A stretch of DNA of 28,563 bases from an uncultured Saprospiraceae bacterium (GCA_937967535.1 CALCMV010000255.1:1-28563), one strand, 5' to 3'; positions 14,183 to 22,581 are shown, counted from the first letter of the stretch. The notes: generated from the letters alone by a model not told the origin. Numbers and translations are program-made.

Positions 14183-14584
14183 TCAAAAATCCTCCGGCGT
14201 ATAAGTAATTACAAATTCTGCCTGTCCTATATCCGTTCTCATAAATTTGACCCCTTCACCATTCCATTTTATTTTGCTCGGAATATCGTCTTTTATAAAA
14301 CCATTGACATAATCTGCTACGAGGTGGCTGTGTCCGGCAGTAGTACGTCCGACATCTTCTGCTTCTGATACTGTCAGGTCTTTAGTCCAAATGAGCATTT
14401 TTCCTTCTCCGTCTCTCAATGTTACTGTTTCCTCTACGATGCCTTTCACATCTGCCGAACTTTTGTAAGCGAGCTTCATATCTTCGCCCGTTTCATTTTT
14501 TACATACACCCCATATTGATAGGTAGAATTGCAGGAACTCCATAAAATGAGCGATAGACTGATAATTAAAATTTGTTTTAACAT
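14183..14584 (-). CDS. small lipoprotein of unknown function
   Basis: 133 residues. MLKQILIISLSLILWSSC is a lipoprotein signal with lipobox Cys18. The mature part has alternating beta-like stretches (YGVYVKNETGEDMKLAYKSS, EETVTLRDGEGKMLIWTKDL, EFVITYTPEDF), suggesting a small beta-sandwich exposed to the periplasm or cell surface. No catalytic motif was seen and no family recognised. It is convergent with the lpxD-type gene, with the family A element between them, and divergent from gatA. Confidence 0.72.
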   Translation of the reverse strand: MLKQILIISLSLILWSSCNSTYQYGVYVKNETGEDMKLAYKSSADVKGIVEETVTLRDGEGKMLIWTKDLTVSEAEDVGRTTAGHSHLVADYVNGFIKDDIPSKIKWNGEGVKFMRTDIGQAEFVITYTPEDF

Positions 14585-14799
14585 AATTCAATTATTAAAA
14601 GTACTTTTATTTACAAAGTAAGTGTATTTTACTGAAAAATACAAGTGCTTCGGGCAAAAAACGGTGTTAGAATATTTTTTGGTCAAAATAATACTCGGCA
14701 TTTATACGAATTAACCTAATAAAATTCATTATCCACATCATTCTGCATAATTGGGGAAAAGTTTTAGGTGCGAATCAAGCATCGTATTTTAGAAAAGCC

Positions 14800-14807
14800 T
14801 ATTTTTG
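14800..14807 (+). promoter_or_regulatory. candidate -7 box for gatA
   Basis: TATTTTTG fits the Bacteroidota -7 consensus TAnnTTTG and lies 22 bases before the gatA start. No clear TTTG was found 19-21 bases upstream. Confidence 0.35.
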
Positions 14808-14829
14808 CCGTTCTGTTTAAAATTAAATT

Positions 14830-16269
14830 TTGGAAAATACGCAGACACTTAGAGAAATTCAGGCAGATTTGCTGTCGGGAAAAACAACGATTGCCACTAA
14901 GGTAGAAGACTATCTGAAAAATATTGAAGCAACAAAGCATCTCAATATTTATGTAGAGGTATATGCAGCCGAAGCACGCCAAAGGGCGGCAGCTTTGGAC
15001 AAAAAAATCAAATCACAGCCAGATGATTTAGGGGCTTTGTTTGGTATGGTCGTGTCTATAAAGGACGTAATTTGCCAAGCCGGGCATGGCGTGACGGCTG
15101 CCTCAAAAATGCTTGAAGGTTTTGAATCCTTGTACTCGGCTACGGCGGTGGAGCGTATTTTGGCAGAAGATGTCATCATTATCGGGCGCACGAATTGCGA
15201 CCAATTTGCGATGGGTTCGACCAATGAAAACTCCGTATATGGTGCTACGCTCAATGCGGCTGACCCGACCAAAGTTCCCGGCGGTTCGTCGGGTGGTGCG
15301 GCGGTGGCAGTGCAGGCAGATACATGCTTGGCGGCACTCGGTTCAGATACCGGTGGTTCAGTCAGGCAACCTGCGGCATTTTGTGGTGTGGTGGGTATGA
15401 AGCCGACTTACGGGCGCATTTCGCGTTATGGTTTGTTGGCATATGCTTCATCCTTTGACCAAATCGGGGTTTTGAGTAGAAATGTGGAAGATGTGGCTTG
15501 TCTGTTGAAAGTAATGGCAGGCGAAGATGCAATGGACAGCACTTCGAGCCGACAGGAAGTACCGGATTATGAGGCGGTTTTGAAAGCAAATTTTTCAGAA
15601 AAAAAGAAAATAGCCTACTTTGATACGGCGGTCAATCATGCAAGTATTGATGCAGATATTCGTCGGCAAACACTGGATTTGATAGCACGTCTGAAAGCAG
15701 AAGGGCATAGTGTAGAGGCAGTGGATTTTGATTATTTGGATTACATTATTCCGGCATATTATGTGCTGACAACGGCGGAGGCTTCATCCAATTTGTCGCG
15801 TTATGATGGGATTCGCTACGGTTATCGCCATCCTGATGCGCGTGATTTGCAGGAGACTTATGCGATGTCGCGCACCGAAGGATTTAGTAAGGAAGTGAAG
15901 CGGCGGATTATGCTCGGTACATTTGTATTGAGTGCGGGATACTATGATGCTTATTACTCAAAAGCGCAAAAAGTGAGGCGATTGATTCAGGATAAGACTT
16001 TGGAAATCCTTGCAGAATATGATTTTATTTTGATGCCTACCAGCCCCAGCCCGGCATTTAATTTGGGTGAAAAAACAAGCGACCCCGTAGAGATGTATTT
16101 GGCAGACATCTATACTGTACAGGCAAATATGGCGGGGATTCCGGCAATTAATTTGCCACTTGGTACGCACGAAAGCGGTTTGCCGATAGGTGTGCAGTTT
16201 ATGGCAAAACATTTCCAAGAAGCGGATTTGTTGTCATTTTCAAATTATGTTTTAAGAGAAATTTTATAG
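14830..16269 (+). CDS. gatA: Asp-tRNA(Asn)/Glu-tRNA(Gln) amidotransferase subunit A
   Basis: 479 residues, full length. The amidase signature is intact: Lys78 (VSIKDV), cis-Ser153 (PGGSSGGAA) and nucleophile Ser177 (GSDTGGSVRQPA). GatA releases ammonia from glutamine and passes it to GatB, converting Glu-tRNA(Gln) or Asp-tRNA(Asn) to the amidated forms. The start is TTG at 14830: a stop lies two codons upstream, and the first in-frame methionine (about residue 73) would remove conserved sequence. The N-terminus (TLREIQADLLSGKTT) agrees with the family start. gatB and gatC are not in the window, which is common for Bacteroidota. Confidence 0.96.
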   Translation: MENTQTLREIQADLLSGKTTIATKVEDYLKNIEATKHLNIYVEVYAAEARQRAAALDKKIKSQPDDLGALFGMVVSIKDVICQAGHGVTAASKMLEGFESLYSATAVERILAEDVIIIGRTNCDQFAMGSTNENSVYGATLNAADPTKVPGGSSGGAAVAVQADTCLAALGSDTGGSVRQPAAFCGVVGMKPTYGRISRYGLLAYASSFDQIGVLSRNVEDVACLLKVMAGEDAMDSTSSRQEVPDYEAVLKANFSEKKKIAYFDTAVNHASIDADIRRQTLDLIARLKAEGHSVEAVDFDYLDYIIPAYYVLTTAEASSNLSRYDGIRYGYRHPDARDLQETYAMSRTEGFSKEVKRRIMLGTFVLSAGYYDAYYSKAQKVRRLIQDKTLEILAEYDFILMPTSPSPAFNLGEKTSDPVEMYLADIYTVQANMAGIPAINLPLGTHESGLPIGVQFMAKHFQEADLLSFSNYVLREIL

Positions 16270-16320
16270 AATTTTGTTTGCAATACCTTGTTTTTGTGTT
16301 TATTAATTTTCCAAAAAATA

Positions 16321-16385
16321 AAAAAATTAATATAAAATGAAACAAATTACGTTTGGCTACGTAATTAGTTAAAAAATTAATATAA
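16321..16385. repeat. 15-bp direct repeats around a small hairpin
   Basis: AAAAAATTAATATAA occurs at 16321-16335 and 16371-16385. Between them AATTACGT (16345-16352) and ACGTAATT (16359-16366) form an 8-bp stem with loop TTGGCT. The layout resembles a small insertion with duplicated target, but could be chance in AT-rich DNA. Confidence 0.5.
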
Positions 16386-16403
16386 GATAGCCCCCTTTTA
16401 CTC

Positions 16404-16436
16404 AAAAAAACTCCGGTTTTATACCGGATATTTTTT
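16404..16436. terminator. terminator-like hairpin before mltD
   Basis: CCGGT (16413-16417) and ACCGG (16423-16427) pair around TTTAT, flanked by a run of A on the left and TATTTTTT on the right. It ends 16 bases before the mltD start. It may terminate gatA transcription in both directions, or attenuate mltD if the promoter lies upstream. Confidence 0.55.
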
Positions 16437-16452
16437 CACGAAATACCTTGTT

Positions 16453-17796
16453 ATGAGTCTGAAAACTTTATTTTTAATAACGTTTTCTTCATTATTTTTA
16501 ATCCTTGCTCCGGCGAATTTTGGGGTCTTGTGGGGTAGTACCCAAAATTCAAAGATTCCTGCGGTAAATTACATTGAATTTGCCCCGCCGACCTATACCG
16601 ACCAAGAATACAAAGAGCGCGTGATGTCCATTCCGGGGGCAGATGTGCTCAATTTTACCTATAATAAACATGTACGTAGCGGCATCGAAGCCTATACTGT
16701 CATTCACCGCAATACATCGGAAAGTGTTTTGGGTTTGCAATCGGTGTTTTTTCCCATTTTTGAGGAAGCTCTTGCAAGACATGGCGTACCAAAGGAATTG
16801 CGTTATTTGGCGGTCATTGAGTCGGCTTTGAAACCCCGGGCAAAATCTCCGGCAGGTGCGGCAGGTTTGTGGCAATTCATTTCTTCTACGGGCAAACAAT
16901 ACGGCTTACGCATTGATAGTGAGGTAGATGAGCGTCACGACACTTATTTGGCGAGTGATGCGGCGGCGCGTTTTTTGGCAAAACTGCATAGTCGATTCGG
17001 AGATTGGATGCTGGTGATTGCAGCCTACAATTGTGGTCCGGGAAGGGTCAATAGTGCCATCAAAAAAGCGGGCAGTCGCAATATATGGAACTTGTACAAA
17101 TACCTGCCAAAAGAGACACGCGGTTATGTACCGCTATTCATTGGCTCTGCGTATATGATGAATTATTATCATTTGCACCAACTCAATCCACTTTATCCCG
17201 AAGCTGCTTATCAGGACCTAGAAACGGTAACGATTTATGATAAATTGACCTTCAAACACATCAGCGAAATGAGTGGTACGCCGATGTATCAGGTCGAGTT
17301 TTTGAATCCGAGTTATAAGAAAAAATACATTCCCCGCAATAGCAAAGGCTACACACTCACCCTGCCGCGTATGGGCATGGCAATGTGGCGCGGCGATTAC
17401 AGCGCAACACCTGTGGTAACGACTTATACGCCATCGGCAAATACTTATATACCGCCTGCTGCCAATCAAAATACGCCTTCGATGGCAAACACACCGCCAC
17501 CGATGCCTGTGGTTACGACCAAAAAGACACGCCGCCCTGAACCCGTTGTGCCAAAGAAAAAAGAAAAATACGTCAATGACCGAATAGAAACACCAACCGG
17601 TGAACGCGAAAAAGTCAAAATCAAAGTAGGTGATGAGGAAAAAGAAGTCGTGATTTATGAAATGAAGCGCGGGGACAATCTTTCCATCATCGCTTCGCGC
17701 TATCCGGGTGTGACGGTGAAAGACATTATTCGATTAAATAATATTAAAGATTATAGAAAATTGAGACGCGGGACACGATTGTATATCGGGTCGTAA
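16453..17796 (+). CDS. mltD: membrane-bound lytic transglycosylase MltD-like, with LysM
   Basis: 447 residues. An N-terminal hydrophobic segment (LFLITFSSLFLILAPA) acts as signal or anchor. The SLT domain spans about 95-220 with catalytic Glu123 (LAVIESAL), the AGLWQFISSTGKQYGL motif and AAYNCGPGRV. A middle region (about 270-310) follows, then a Pro/Thr-rich low-complexity linker (TPPPMPVVTTKKTRRPEPVV), and one clear LysM at about 403-445 (KRGDNLSIIASRYPG...IIRLNNI...LRRGTRLYI). It cleaves peptidoglycan glycan strands, leaving 1,6-anhydro ends, in the periplasm. The gene stands alone and is closed by a strong bidirectional terminator. Confidence 0.92.
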   Translation: MSLKTLFLITFSSLFLILAPANFGVLWGSTQNSKIPAVNYIEFAPPTYTDQEYKERVMSIPGADVLNFTYNKHVRSGIEAYTVIHRNTSESVLGLQSVFFPIFEEALARHGVPKELRYLAVIESALKPRAKSPAGAAGLWQFISSTGKQYGLRIDSEVDERHDTYLASDAAARFLAKLHSRFGDWMLVIAAYNCGPGRVNSAIKKAGSRNIWNLYKYLPKETRGYVPLFIGSAYMMNYYHLHQLNPLYPEAAYQDLETVTIYDKLTFKHISEMSGTPMYQVEFLNPSYKKKYIPRNSKGYTLTLPRMGMAMWRGDYSATPVVTTYTPSANTYIPPAANQNTPSMANTPPPMPVVTTKKTRRPEPVVPKKKEKYVNDRIETPTGEREKVKIKVGDEEKEVVIYEMKRGDNLSIIASRYPGVTVKDIIRLNNIKDYRKLRRGTRLYIGS

Positions 17797-17810
17797 AATT
17801 TTCTATGGAA

Positions 17811-17890
17811 ATAAGTGGAAGTTTAAGTTTATCCCGTACAGTTGTCGGGAAAGTTTAAGTTTAAATAAATAATTAAAAGTGTCGCTTAGT
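17811..17890. repeat. family B repeat with embedded mini-hairpin
   Basis: ATAAGTGGAAGTTTAAGTTT, then the mini-hairpin TCCCGTACAGTTGTCGGGA (17832-17850), then again AAGTTTAAGTTTA and a CGCTTAGT end. AAGTTTAAGTTTA stands exactly on both sides of the mini-hairpin. The unit recurs at 28319-28420 with an extra 22 bp or so (TTCATTTTCAATGAATTAT). Confidence 0.75.
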
Positions 17891-17908
17891 TCACACTTAA
17901 AGGAACAT

Positions 17909-17951
17909 AAAAAAAGCCCCTTCATTCACAGTGAATGAAGGGGCTTTTTTT
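17909..17951. terminator. strong bidirectional terminator between convergent genes
   Basis: Arms 17909-17929 (A7 GCCCCTTCATTCAC) and 17931-17951 (GTGAATGAAGGGGC T7) are perfectly complementary over 21 bases around a single A. The A7 and T7 ends make it work on both strands, closing mltD and the MbnP-like gene. Confidence 0.92.
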
Positions 17952-18072
17952 ATGCGAATAATGGGTTAATTTATAATGCTTTGAAAATCAAGGAACATAG
18001 ATGGAAGGCATTTTGAAAATGCCTTCCATCTAGGCTAAAAATTAGTATTTTACCTCAAGCCCTTATTCGCAT
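17952..18072. repeat. palindromic element with central perfect hairpin
   Basis: The outer arms ATGCGAATAA (17952-17961) and TTATTCGCAT (18063-18072) are perfect. At the centre, 17998-18014 and 18016-18032 pair perfectly over 17 bases around one G (core GGCATTTTGAAAATGCC). The core CATTTTGAAAATG is shared with the element at 20101-20251. The right end touches the stop codon of the MbnP-like gene. Confidence 0.7.
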
Positions 18073-18869
18073 TATTTACCAATCGCCTCCAGCAAATTAT
18101 CTGTAATTTTTGTCGTGATAATCATATTTTCCTCAATCAAGGGATTGCTGTGGGCTACGGGTTCATTGGGAATATCAACGGAAGCGGCAGAGTTGAATAT
18201 CTTATCCATATCAACCACAAGCGGCAAGGTAAAGGAGCCGCCTTCGGCAATGTCAATATCGGCACTGATGGTTTTTTCACGGTACAATTCGTTGGTGCCG
18301 GTGTGGTAGGTAATTTCTTCTTCGGGGTCGCCGCCGCCTGCTGTTCCATTGCTATTGCGGTCAAAAAAGCCTTCGATTTTTGTAAAAATATAACTGTTCC
18401 AACCCGACCAATAATCAATACCACTACCGAGTATGTGGTCGGTGCCGAGTCCATTGTAAAAGGTCGGGTCATTGGCATTGAGTTCGGAGTCAACGCCGAT
18501 GCCAAATTTGACACCCGTATAGGTACCTGCGGGAATGTCCGCGAAGTTGAAAGATTCGCCTGAAGCAGCAGTAGTCGGATTGCTATGGCTTTTGAAACTC
18601 ACCAATTCTACTTCGCTGATTTTGACTTCTTCATTGCCTTTGAGTAAACGAATGTCGGAAATATAAAATTGTAATTTATTAACATTCAGTTGTGTGCCGT
18701 CATTCAAGTCAAAATCTTGAAAGAGAATCATATTGCCGTTTTGCGTTTGTGTTGTAAAATTCAATTCCAAACTACCGTCAACGGGCGTGGTACAACAATC
18801 AATATCATCATCTTTACAACAAGAAAATGCCAATATAGCAAACAAGGAAAATGCAAGTATTCTTTTCAT
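18072..18869 (-). CDS. MbnP-family lipoprotein (first copy)
   Basis: 265 residues from ATG 18869. An upstream in-frame start at 18986 would add 39 residues encoded by the palindromic repeat, and the signal peptide starts at the chosen site. MKRILAFSLFAILAFSCC is a lipoprotein signal, lipobox cysteine at about 17. The mature part follows the MbnP family: LELNFTTQTQNGN, QLNVNKLQFYISDIRLLKG, GTYTGVKFGIGVD, and the aromatic segment YWSGWNSYIFTKIEGFFD, where the family keeps a W-x(2)-W pair; in methanobactin-linked MbnP a tryptophan is oxidised to kynurenine by its partner MbnH and binds copper. No MbnH-type dihaem peroxidase or TonB receptor gene is present here. It lies downstream of a second MbnP-like gene. 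Family call good, metal role inferred. Confidence 0.82.
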   Translation of the reverse strand: MKRILAFSLFAILAFSCCKDDDIDCCTTPVDGSLELNFTTQTQNGNMILFQDFDLNDGTQLNVNKLQFYISDIRLLKGNEEVKISEVELVSFKSHSNPTTAASGESFNFADIPAGTYTGVKFGIGVDSELNANDPTFYNGLGTDHILGSGIDYWSGWNSYIFTKIEGFFDRNSNGTAGGGDPEEEITYHTGTNELYREKTISADIDIAEGGSFTLPLVVDMDKIFNSAASVDIPNEPVAHSNPLIEENMIITTKITDNLLEAIGK

Positions 18870-18888
18870 AAGGAACGAATTAGGATAA

Positions 18889-19073
18889 TGTAAAATGTAA
18901 AATAATAAATGTAAAATCCCGTCATTCGTCGGGACAAGTCGTAAAATTTGTAGGACGCGAGGTATTTCTATTTTATTAATTTTCAAATTTTTAAATGAAA
19001 AAAAATAAAATGTATTATATGCGTACTACAAGCACTTAATTTATCATTTTACATTTAAAAAAAGTGTCAACTA
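18889..19073. repeat. family A palindromic element, copy 3
   Basis: The right end AAAAAAAGTGTCAACTA matches copy 2, and the interior (GTAGGACGCGAG, TACTACAAGCACTT, ATGTAAAATGTAAAA) is the same family. The left terminal repeat is missing. A mini-hairpin (TCCCGTCATTCGTCGGGA) at 18917-18934 is flanked by GTAAAA on both sides. It separates the two MbnP-like genes. Confidence 0.75.
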
Positions 19074-19122
19074 TTTTTACCGCAAATTTAAACATGTTAA
19101 AATTTAGCGAAGACATTGACGA

Positions 19123-19911
19123 TTACTGAATACTAAATATTCCGGGTGTATTGTCAACAATTTTTTCGATGATTAGGTTGTCATTATCTGCCTCAAAATC
19201 AATACCCTCAAAGAGCGAGAGGTAGTCTACATTCATTTGAATTTGGATACCAAAACTTTTCTGAATACTAAAGCTATCTGTCAGGCTGATAGTGCTTAGT
19301 TTGTCGTTGCCGAGTACATTAAATGTCTGCGAACTTGTATCTGCGGCAGCGATGAGGCGGAGGTCAATTTTTTGAAAAGCATAACCCTCTTCGGCACTTA
19401 TGTGCATCGTATCTTCCTGTACCCCAAGTGCGTGTCCGGTAGGCATTTGGTTGGGGTTGGCGGCATTTGCAGCAGCATCCAGACCTACATTGAAACGGAT
19501 GCCGACAAAATCTCCGTAGTCCGCTACATCACCGATTTCGTAGGAAAAACTATTCAAGTCGGCAATCGTATAATTGTCTTCGACTAGCTCGCCCGAAGGT
19601 TGGAGCGTGACGGTATTTCTTACTCCGGTGAGCGCAGCATCTGCTTGTATGAGTTGTACATCTGACACAAAAAAGCGGACATCATCTACTCTAAAACGCA
19701 TCGTTCCTGTATCATTATAAAAAGAATCGGTATCAATGTCGGTAAAAAAACGCAGGTCAATTTTCGGATATTCGCAGCAATCGGCAGCGCAATCCGTATC
19801 GGCTCCGGGTGCAAAATTGGAGGCAGCAGTGTCGAGGCAGCCCTCTTCTCTCATGCAGCCAGCGCAAATAAAAACGCTAAAAATCAATAGTATAACAGAC
19901 AGGTTTTTCAT
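19123..19911 (-). CDS. MbnP-family lipoprotein (second, divergent copy)
   Basis: 262 residues. The signal MKNLSVILLIFSVFICAGC has lipobox Cys19. A short cysteine-rich segment follows (GCLDTAASNFAPGADTDCAADCCEYP), the GCxDxxAxNxxPxA motif often seen in Bacteroidota lipoproteins. Then the MbnP-like core: IDLRFFTDID, MRFRVDDVRFFVSDVQLI, YGDFVGIRFNVGLD, and MHISAEEGYAFQKIDLRLI at the place where the first copy has YWSGWNSYIFTKIEGFF. Both tryptophans of that segment are absent, so any kynurenine-type copper site would be lost or changed. It sits just before the first copy in transcription order, with 250 bp of palindromic repeat between them, so shared transcription is uncertain. The family call is moderate. 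Confidence 0.75.
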   Translation of the reverse strand: MKNLSVILLIFSVFICAGCMREEGCLDTAASNFAPGADTDCAADCCEYPKIDLRFFTDIDTDSFYNDTGTMRFRVDDVRFFVSDVQLIQADAALTGVRNTVTLQPSGELVEDNYTIADLNSFSYEIGDVADYGDFVGIRFNVGLDAAANAANPNQMPTGHALGVQEDTMHISAEEGYAFQKIDLRLIAAADTSSQTFNVLGNDKLSTISLTDSFSIQKSFGIQIQMNVDYLSLFEGIDFEADNDNLIIEKIVDNTPGIFSIQ

Positions 19912-19933
19912 TATTCTACAAACGAATCAGGCA

Positions 19934-19978
19934 CTAAGGAATTGTGTTTTGGGAGTTTATTTTTCCCTCATTCCTTAG
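19934..19978. repeat. hairpin CTAAGGAAT/ATTCCTTAG
   Basis: Perfect 9-base arms (19934-19942, 19970-19978) around a 27-base loop that itself carries GGGA/TCCC. It lies just upstream of the second MbnP-like gene on the minus strand, so it could affect expression. Confidence 0.55.
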
Positions 19979-20071
19979 ACACTTAGTAATTTTTTGAAAC
20001 CAACATATTATCAATAAATTTGCTGATTATAACGGATTGCATTGGTGATGTAATTTAAGTTGGAAGATAAA

Positions 20072-20093
20072 CCCCATCATTCGTCGGGACAAG
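20072..20093. repeat. mini-hairpin CCCC...CGGG copy
   Basis: CCCCATCATTCGTCGGGACA closely matches the 13956 and 18917 copies (TCCCGTCATTCGTCGGGACA), with two altered bases that weaken the stem. Confidence 0.6.
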
Positions 20094-20100
20094 CCTAAGT

Positions 20101-20251
20101 CGTCGGACATTTTCAAAATGTCAGACGACAGCATTTCTTCATTATTTATTTAAAATGAATTATTTACAAAATTAAAATAAAGTAATTTATTAAAAAATAT
20201 TTAAATTAAAATATAAGTTCATCTCGTCTGACATTTTGAAAATGTCCGACG
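20101..20251. repeat. family C palindrome with self-pairing arms
   Basis: Bases 20101-20128 and 20224-20251 are perfect inverted copies over 28 bases. Each arm is also a near-palindrome around CATTTTCAAAATG or CATTTTGAAAATG, so it can fold alone or with the other arm. The 95 bp between them are AT-rich, without coding capacity. Confidence 0.8.
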
Positions 20252-20361
20252 AGTAAAGTTTCCCAAATGCTGAAAATCAGCATATTAAATACTATCGTGT
20301 TTTTACCAACGCAAAACGTTACAATCAGTAAATTTGAGTTTAAACTTAAACTTAAACTTCA

Positions 20362-22581
20362 TTAAATATTCAACCAATAACTCAATTTCAAATTCACCGA
20401 CCTGAATCGCGGACCAAAATCTTGCGTAAAATAATTATCATTATACACCAAAAACAAATCTGATAGCGGTGCAAAACGCCATTGCAAGCGCGAATTGATA
20501 CCGAGATTATCACGTTGATTGCTGTATTGAATGAGCGTTGACCAGAAAATGGATTTGGTAAATGTCACATCAACACGCGGCGTGACGAGCCACAAATCAG
20601 CATCGGGATGCGGGTCGGGCAGTCGGATGCCGTCATAATTGAGCGACAAAGAAAACCGCGCCCAGGGTTGTATACGATAGGCAGCCTCTACGCCGCCCGA
20701 ATAGCGATTGCCATTAAAAAAACTACCAAAAATCGCATTGGCTTCGTAAGTAAATACCTTCGCAGGACTCGACTGATAAGCCAGCCTAAAGGTATTAAAA
20801 GAATAGCCCACATCGCCCGGAAGCGGTACGGCATCGTCCATACCTGTCGGGTCAAATTCATCTGTGAGAAAAATAAAATCGTGTCGGAAAGCGGCAGTGA
20901 CGCGCGTTTGATTGACAAAATCTGCCCGCCATTCGGTATTTATAAAGAAGTCTGTGAATTTGAAATCGTCGGTGGGTTTCCAATAATTAATATACAAAAT
21001 TTCACCCTGATAACGAGTGACAATATCTCTTTTTTTGGGGGTAAAAAATCGTTGTGCGAAAGCCCCCGCTTTGAAAATATCGGTGCGCGGCACAAAACCC
21101 AAATCCGCTTCAAAGTCTGCATCCACATGAGTCGCTTCCAATGCAAAAACATAATTATTGGCATTATAAGTGACTGTGGCTTGCGAGGAAAAATTGCCTT
21201 TTGTATCCTCCGGTTGGAGGGATTTGTGCAAGTAAAATCTGCCCGACCACACATTATTCGCAGAAGCCAAATTATAATCTGCGCCAATCACGCGATTGTA
21301 TTTTTCCGAATCTTCCAAAAATTCATGCTCGCCAAAAGCCTCCCGATTCACGAAAAAAGCACCGATATTAGAACGTTGTGCTACTTTTCGCTGCAAGGCA
21401 AGCATCGTATTATTGTTCGAGGCAATTTCATTGGCGGCATCTGCTGCCGTTTGGATACTAAGCACACCAAGTCGCCAATCCTGATTCAATTTCCCACTCA
21501 ATCGCGCCCCGCCGATGATGCGATTTTGAATGAGTTCGTCCAATGTATCTCTTGCCAAACCAATTCGACGTGAGAAAAACGGACGTGCTTCATTAAAAAA
21601 ATTACCAAAGGAAGCGAACAAATCACTATTATCAATAAAAAACTGTCGTCGCTCGGGCAGTCGCAATTCAAAGCGGGTCAGATTCGTAAAAATCGCATCC
21701 ACTTCCACATTACTGAAATCGGGATTTATCGTCAGGTCAAGATTCAGCCCGTCACCGATAGCGACTTTTGCATCGCCACCGACCAAAATATTATTATCCA
21801 CATCCGTATCGGCTTCAAAATCTTTTTGAGTCGCGGCGTTTACATAGGGAATGAGGGCGAGTGGTGTGCGGGATTTTCCGAGTGGTTTTTCAAAAATCAA
21901 TTTGCCTGCAAAGGCAAGATTTGCGAGCAATTGGCTCTGCGGCACGCGATTCCATGTGCTAAATTCATTGGACTGAACATTGAAACGATAAGGCTGCATC
22001 TGCCATGAGGTCGCGCCTTCTTCAAATTTGAGCGAGGTAAAAGGAATTGCCATTTCTACCGTATAATAATCGTCGTGAATCTTGCTACTGCCTTGCCATT
22101 TGATGTCCCATGCAGTATTAAAACTATTGCGCGAAGCACCGCCTGTCGAAACCAAAAACTCGCGCCGCACCCCATAAGGTGTCATCCCAAAACCAAAGGC
22201 ATTTGTACCGTCATTGAAGGTATCAAAAAGGATGCTGACATTATCATTTCTCGGTCCGCTATAATCCCTTCTCAATGAGGTCACGACATAATTATCACCC
22301 TCCGATGCTGCGCGAATACCGACATAAAGCGTGGTTTCGCTGTACAAAATCCTGAGTTCGGTCTGATGGTTTGCTAAAGAAGAATCGGCGGGAAAATATT
22401 GCCAAAAATCACTACTGACATCTGCCGACTGCCACACTGCCTCCTCCAATGCGCCATCAAGTTGTATATCTTCTGTGATAAATTTTGCGGTTAAACGCTT
22501 GGGGGCATCCTGCGCTATTGCCGGACTCACTTGTAATACAAATATGAAAAGGCAAATTCCTTTCAACACAGAACATTTCAT
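20362..22581 (-). CDS. DUF5916 protein with CBM9-like domain, outer-membrane barrel
   Basis: 739 residues. The signal peptide (about 1-23) ends ...SPAIA. Residues about 28-220 form a CBM9-like carbohydrate-binding-type domain (QLDGALEEAVWQSAD, ETTLYVGIRAAS, YTVEMAIPFTSLKF). The rest is DUF5916, many alternating beta strands with a family signature around INPDFSNVEVD and LRLPERRQFFIDNSDLF, ending in a terminal aromatic strand (LKLSYWLNI), as outer-membrane barrels do. The length is usual for the family. Function is not established; such proteins are common in marine and sludge Bacteroidota, sometimes near degradative genes. It is a single gene here, the same strand as the MbnP-like genes but about 450 bp upstream of them. 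Confidence 0.85.
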   Translation of the reverse strand: MKCSVLKGICLFIFVLQVSPAIAQDAPKRLTAKFITEDIQLDGALEEAVWQSADVSSDFWQYFPADSSLANHQTELRILYSETTLYVGIRAASEGDNYVVTSLRRDYSGPRNDNVSILFDTFNDGTNAFGFGMTPYGVRREFLVSTGGASRNSFNTAWDIKWQGSSKIHDDYYTVEMAIPFTSLKFEEGATSWQMQPYRFNVQSNEFSTWNRVPQSQLLANLAFAGKLIFEKPLGKSRTPLALIPYVNAATQKDFEADTDVDNNILVGGDAKVAIGDGLNLDLTINPDFSNVEVDAIFTNLTRFELRLPERRQFFIDNSDLFASFGNFFNEARPFFSRRIGLARDTLDELIQNRIIGGARLSGKLNQDWRLGVLSIQTAADAANEIASNNNTMLALQRKVAQRSNIGAFFVNREAFGEHEFLEDSEKYNRVIGADYNLASANNVWSGRFYLHKSLQPEDTKGNFSSQATVTYNANNYVFALEATHVDADFEADLGFVPRTDIFKAGAFAQRFFTPKKRDIVTRYQGEILYINYWKPTDDFKFTDFFINTEWRADFVNQTRVTAAFRHDFIFLTDEFDPTGMDDAVPLPGDVGYSFNTFRLAYQSSPAKVFTYEANAIFGSFFNGNRYSGGVEAAYRIQPWARFSLSLNYDGIRLPDPHPDADLWLVTPRVDVTFTKSIFWSTLIQYSNQRDNLGINSRLQWRFAPLSDLFLVYNDNYFTQDFGPRFRSVNLKLSYWLNI

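Larger units (their letters stand above)
19912..20361. other. repeat-filled gap upstream of the second MbnP-like gene
   Basis: The gap holds no gene. It contains a 9-bp hairpin (19934-19978), a mini-hairpin (20072-20093), a long double palindrome (20101-20251) and, near 20341-20358, three AAACTT units in tandem. The last lie just after the DUF5916 stop. Confidence 0.65.

Noticed and set aside
18870..18986. Longer N-terminus for the first MbnP-like protein
   Set aside because: The extra 39 residues are encoded by the family A palindrome, and the lipoprotein signal starts at 18869.
20608..21573. 321-residue plus-strand frame inside the DUF5916 gene
   Set aside because: The minus strand encodes a complete DUF5916 protein with signal peptide and family signatures; the antisense frame is a by-product of codon use.
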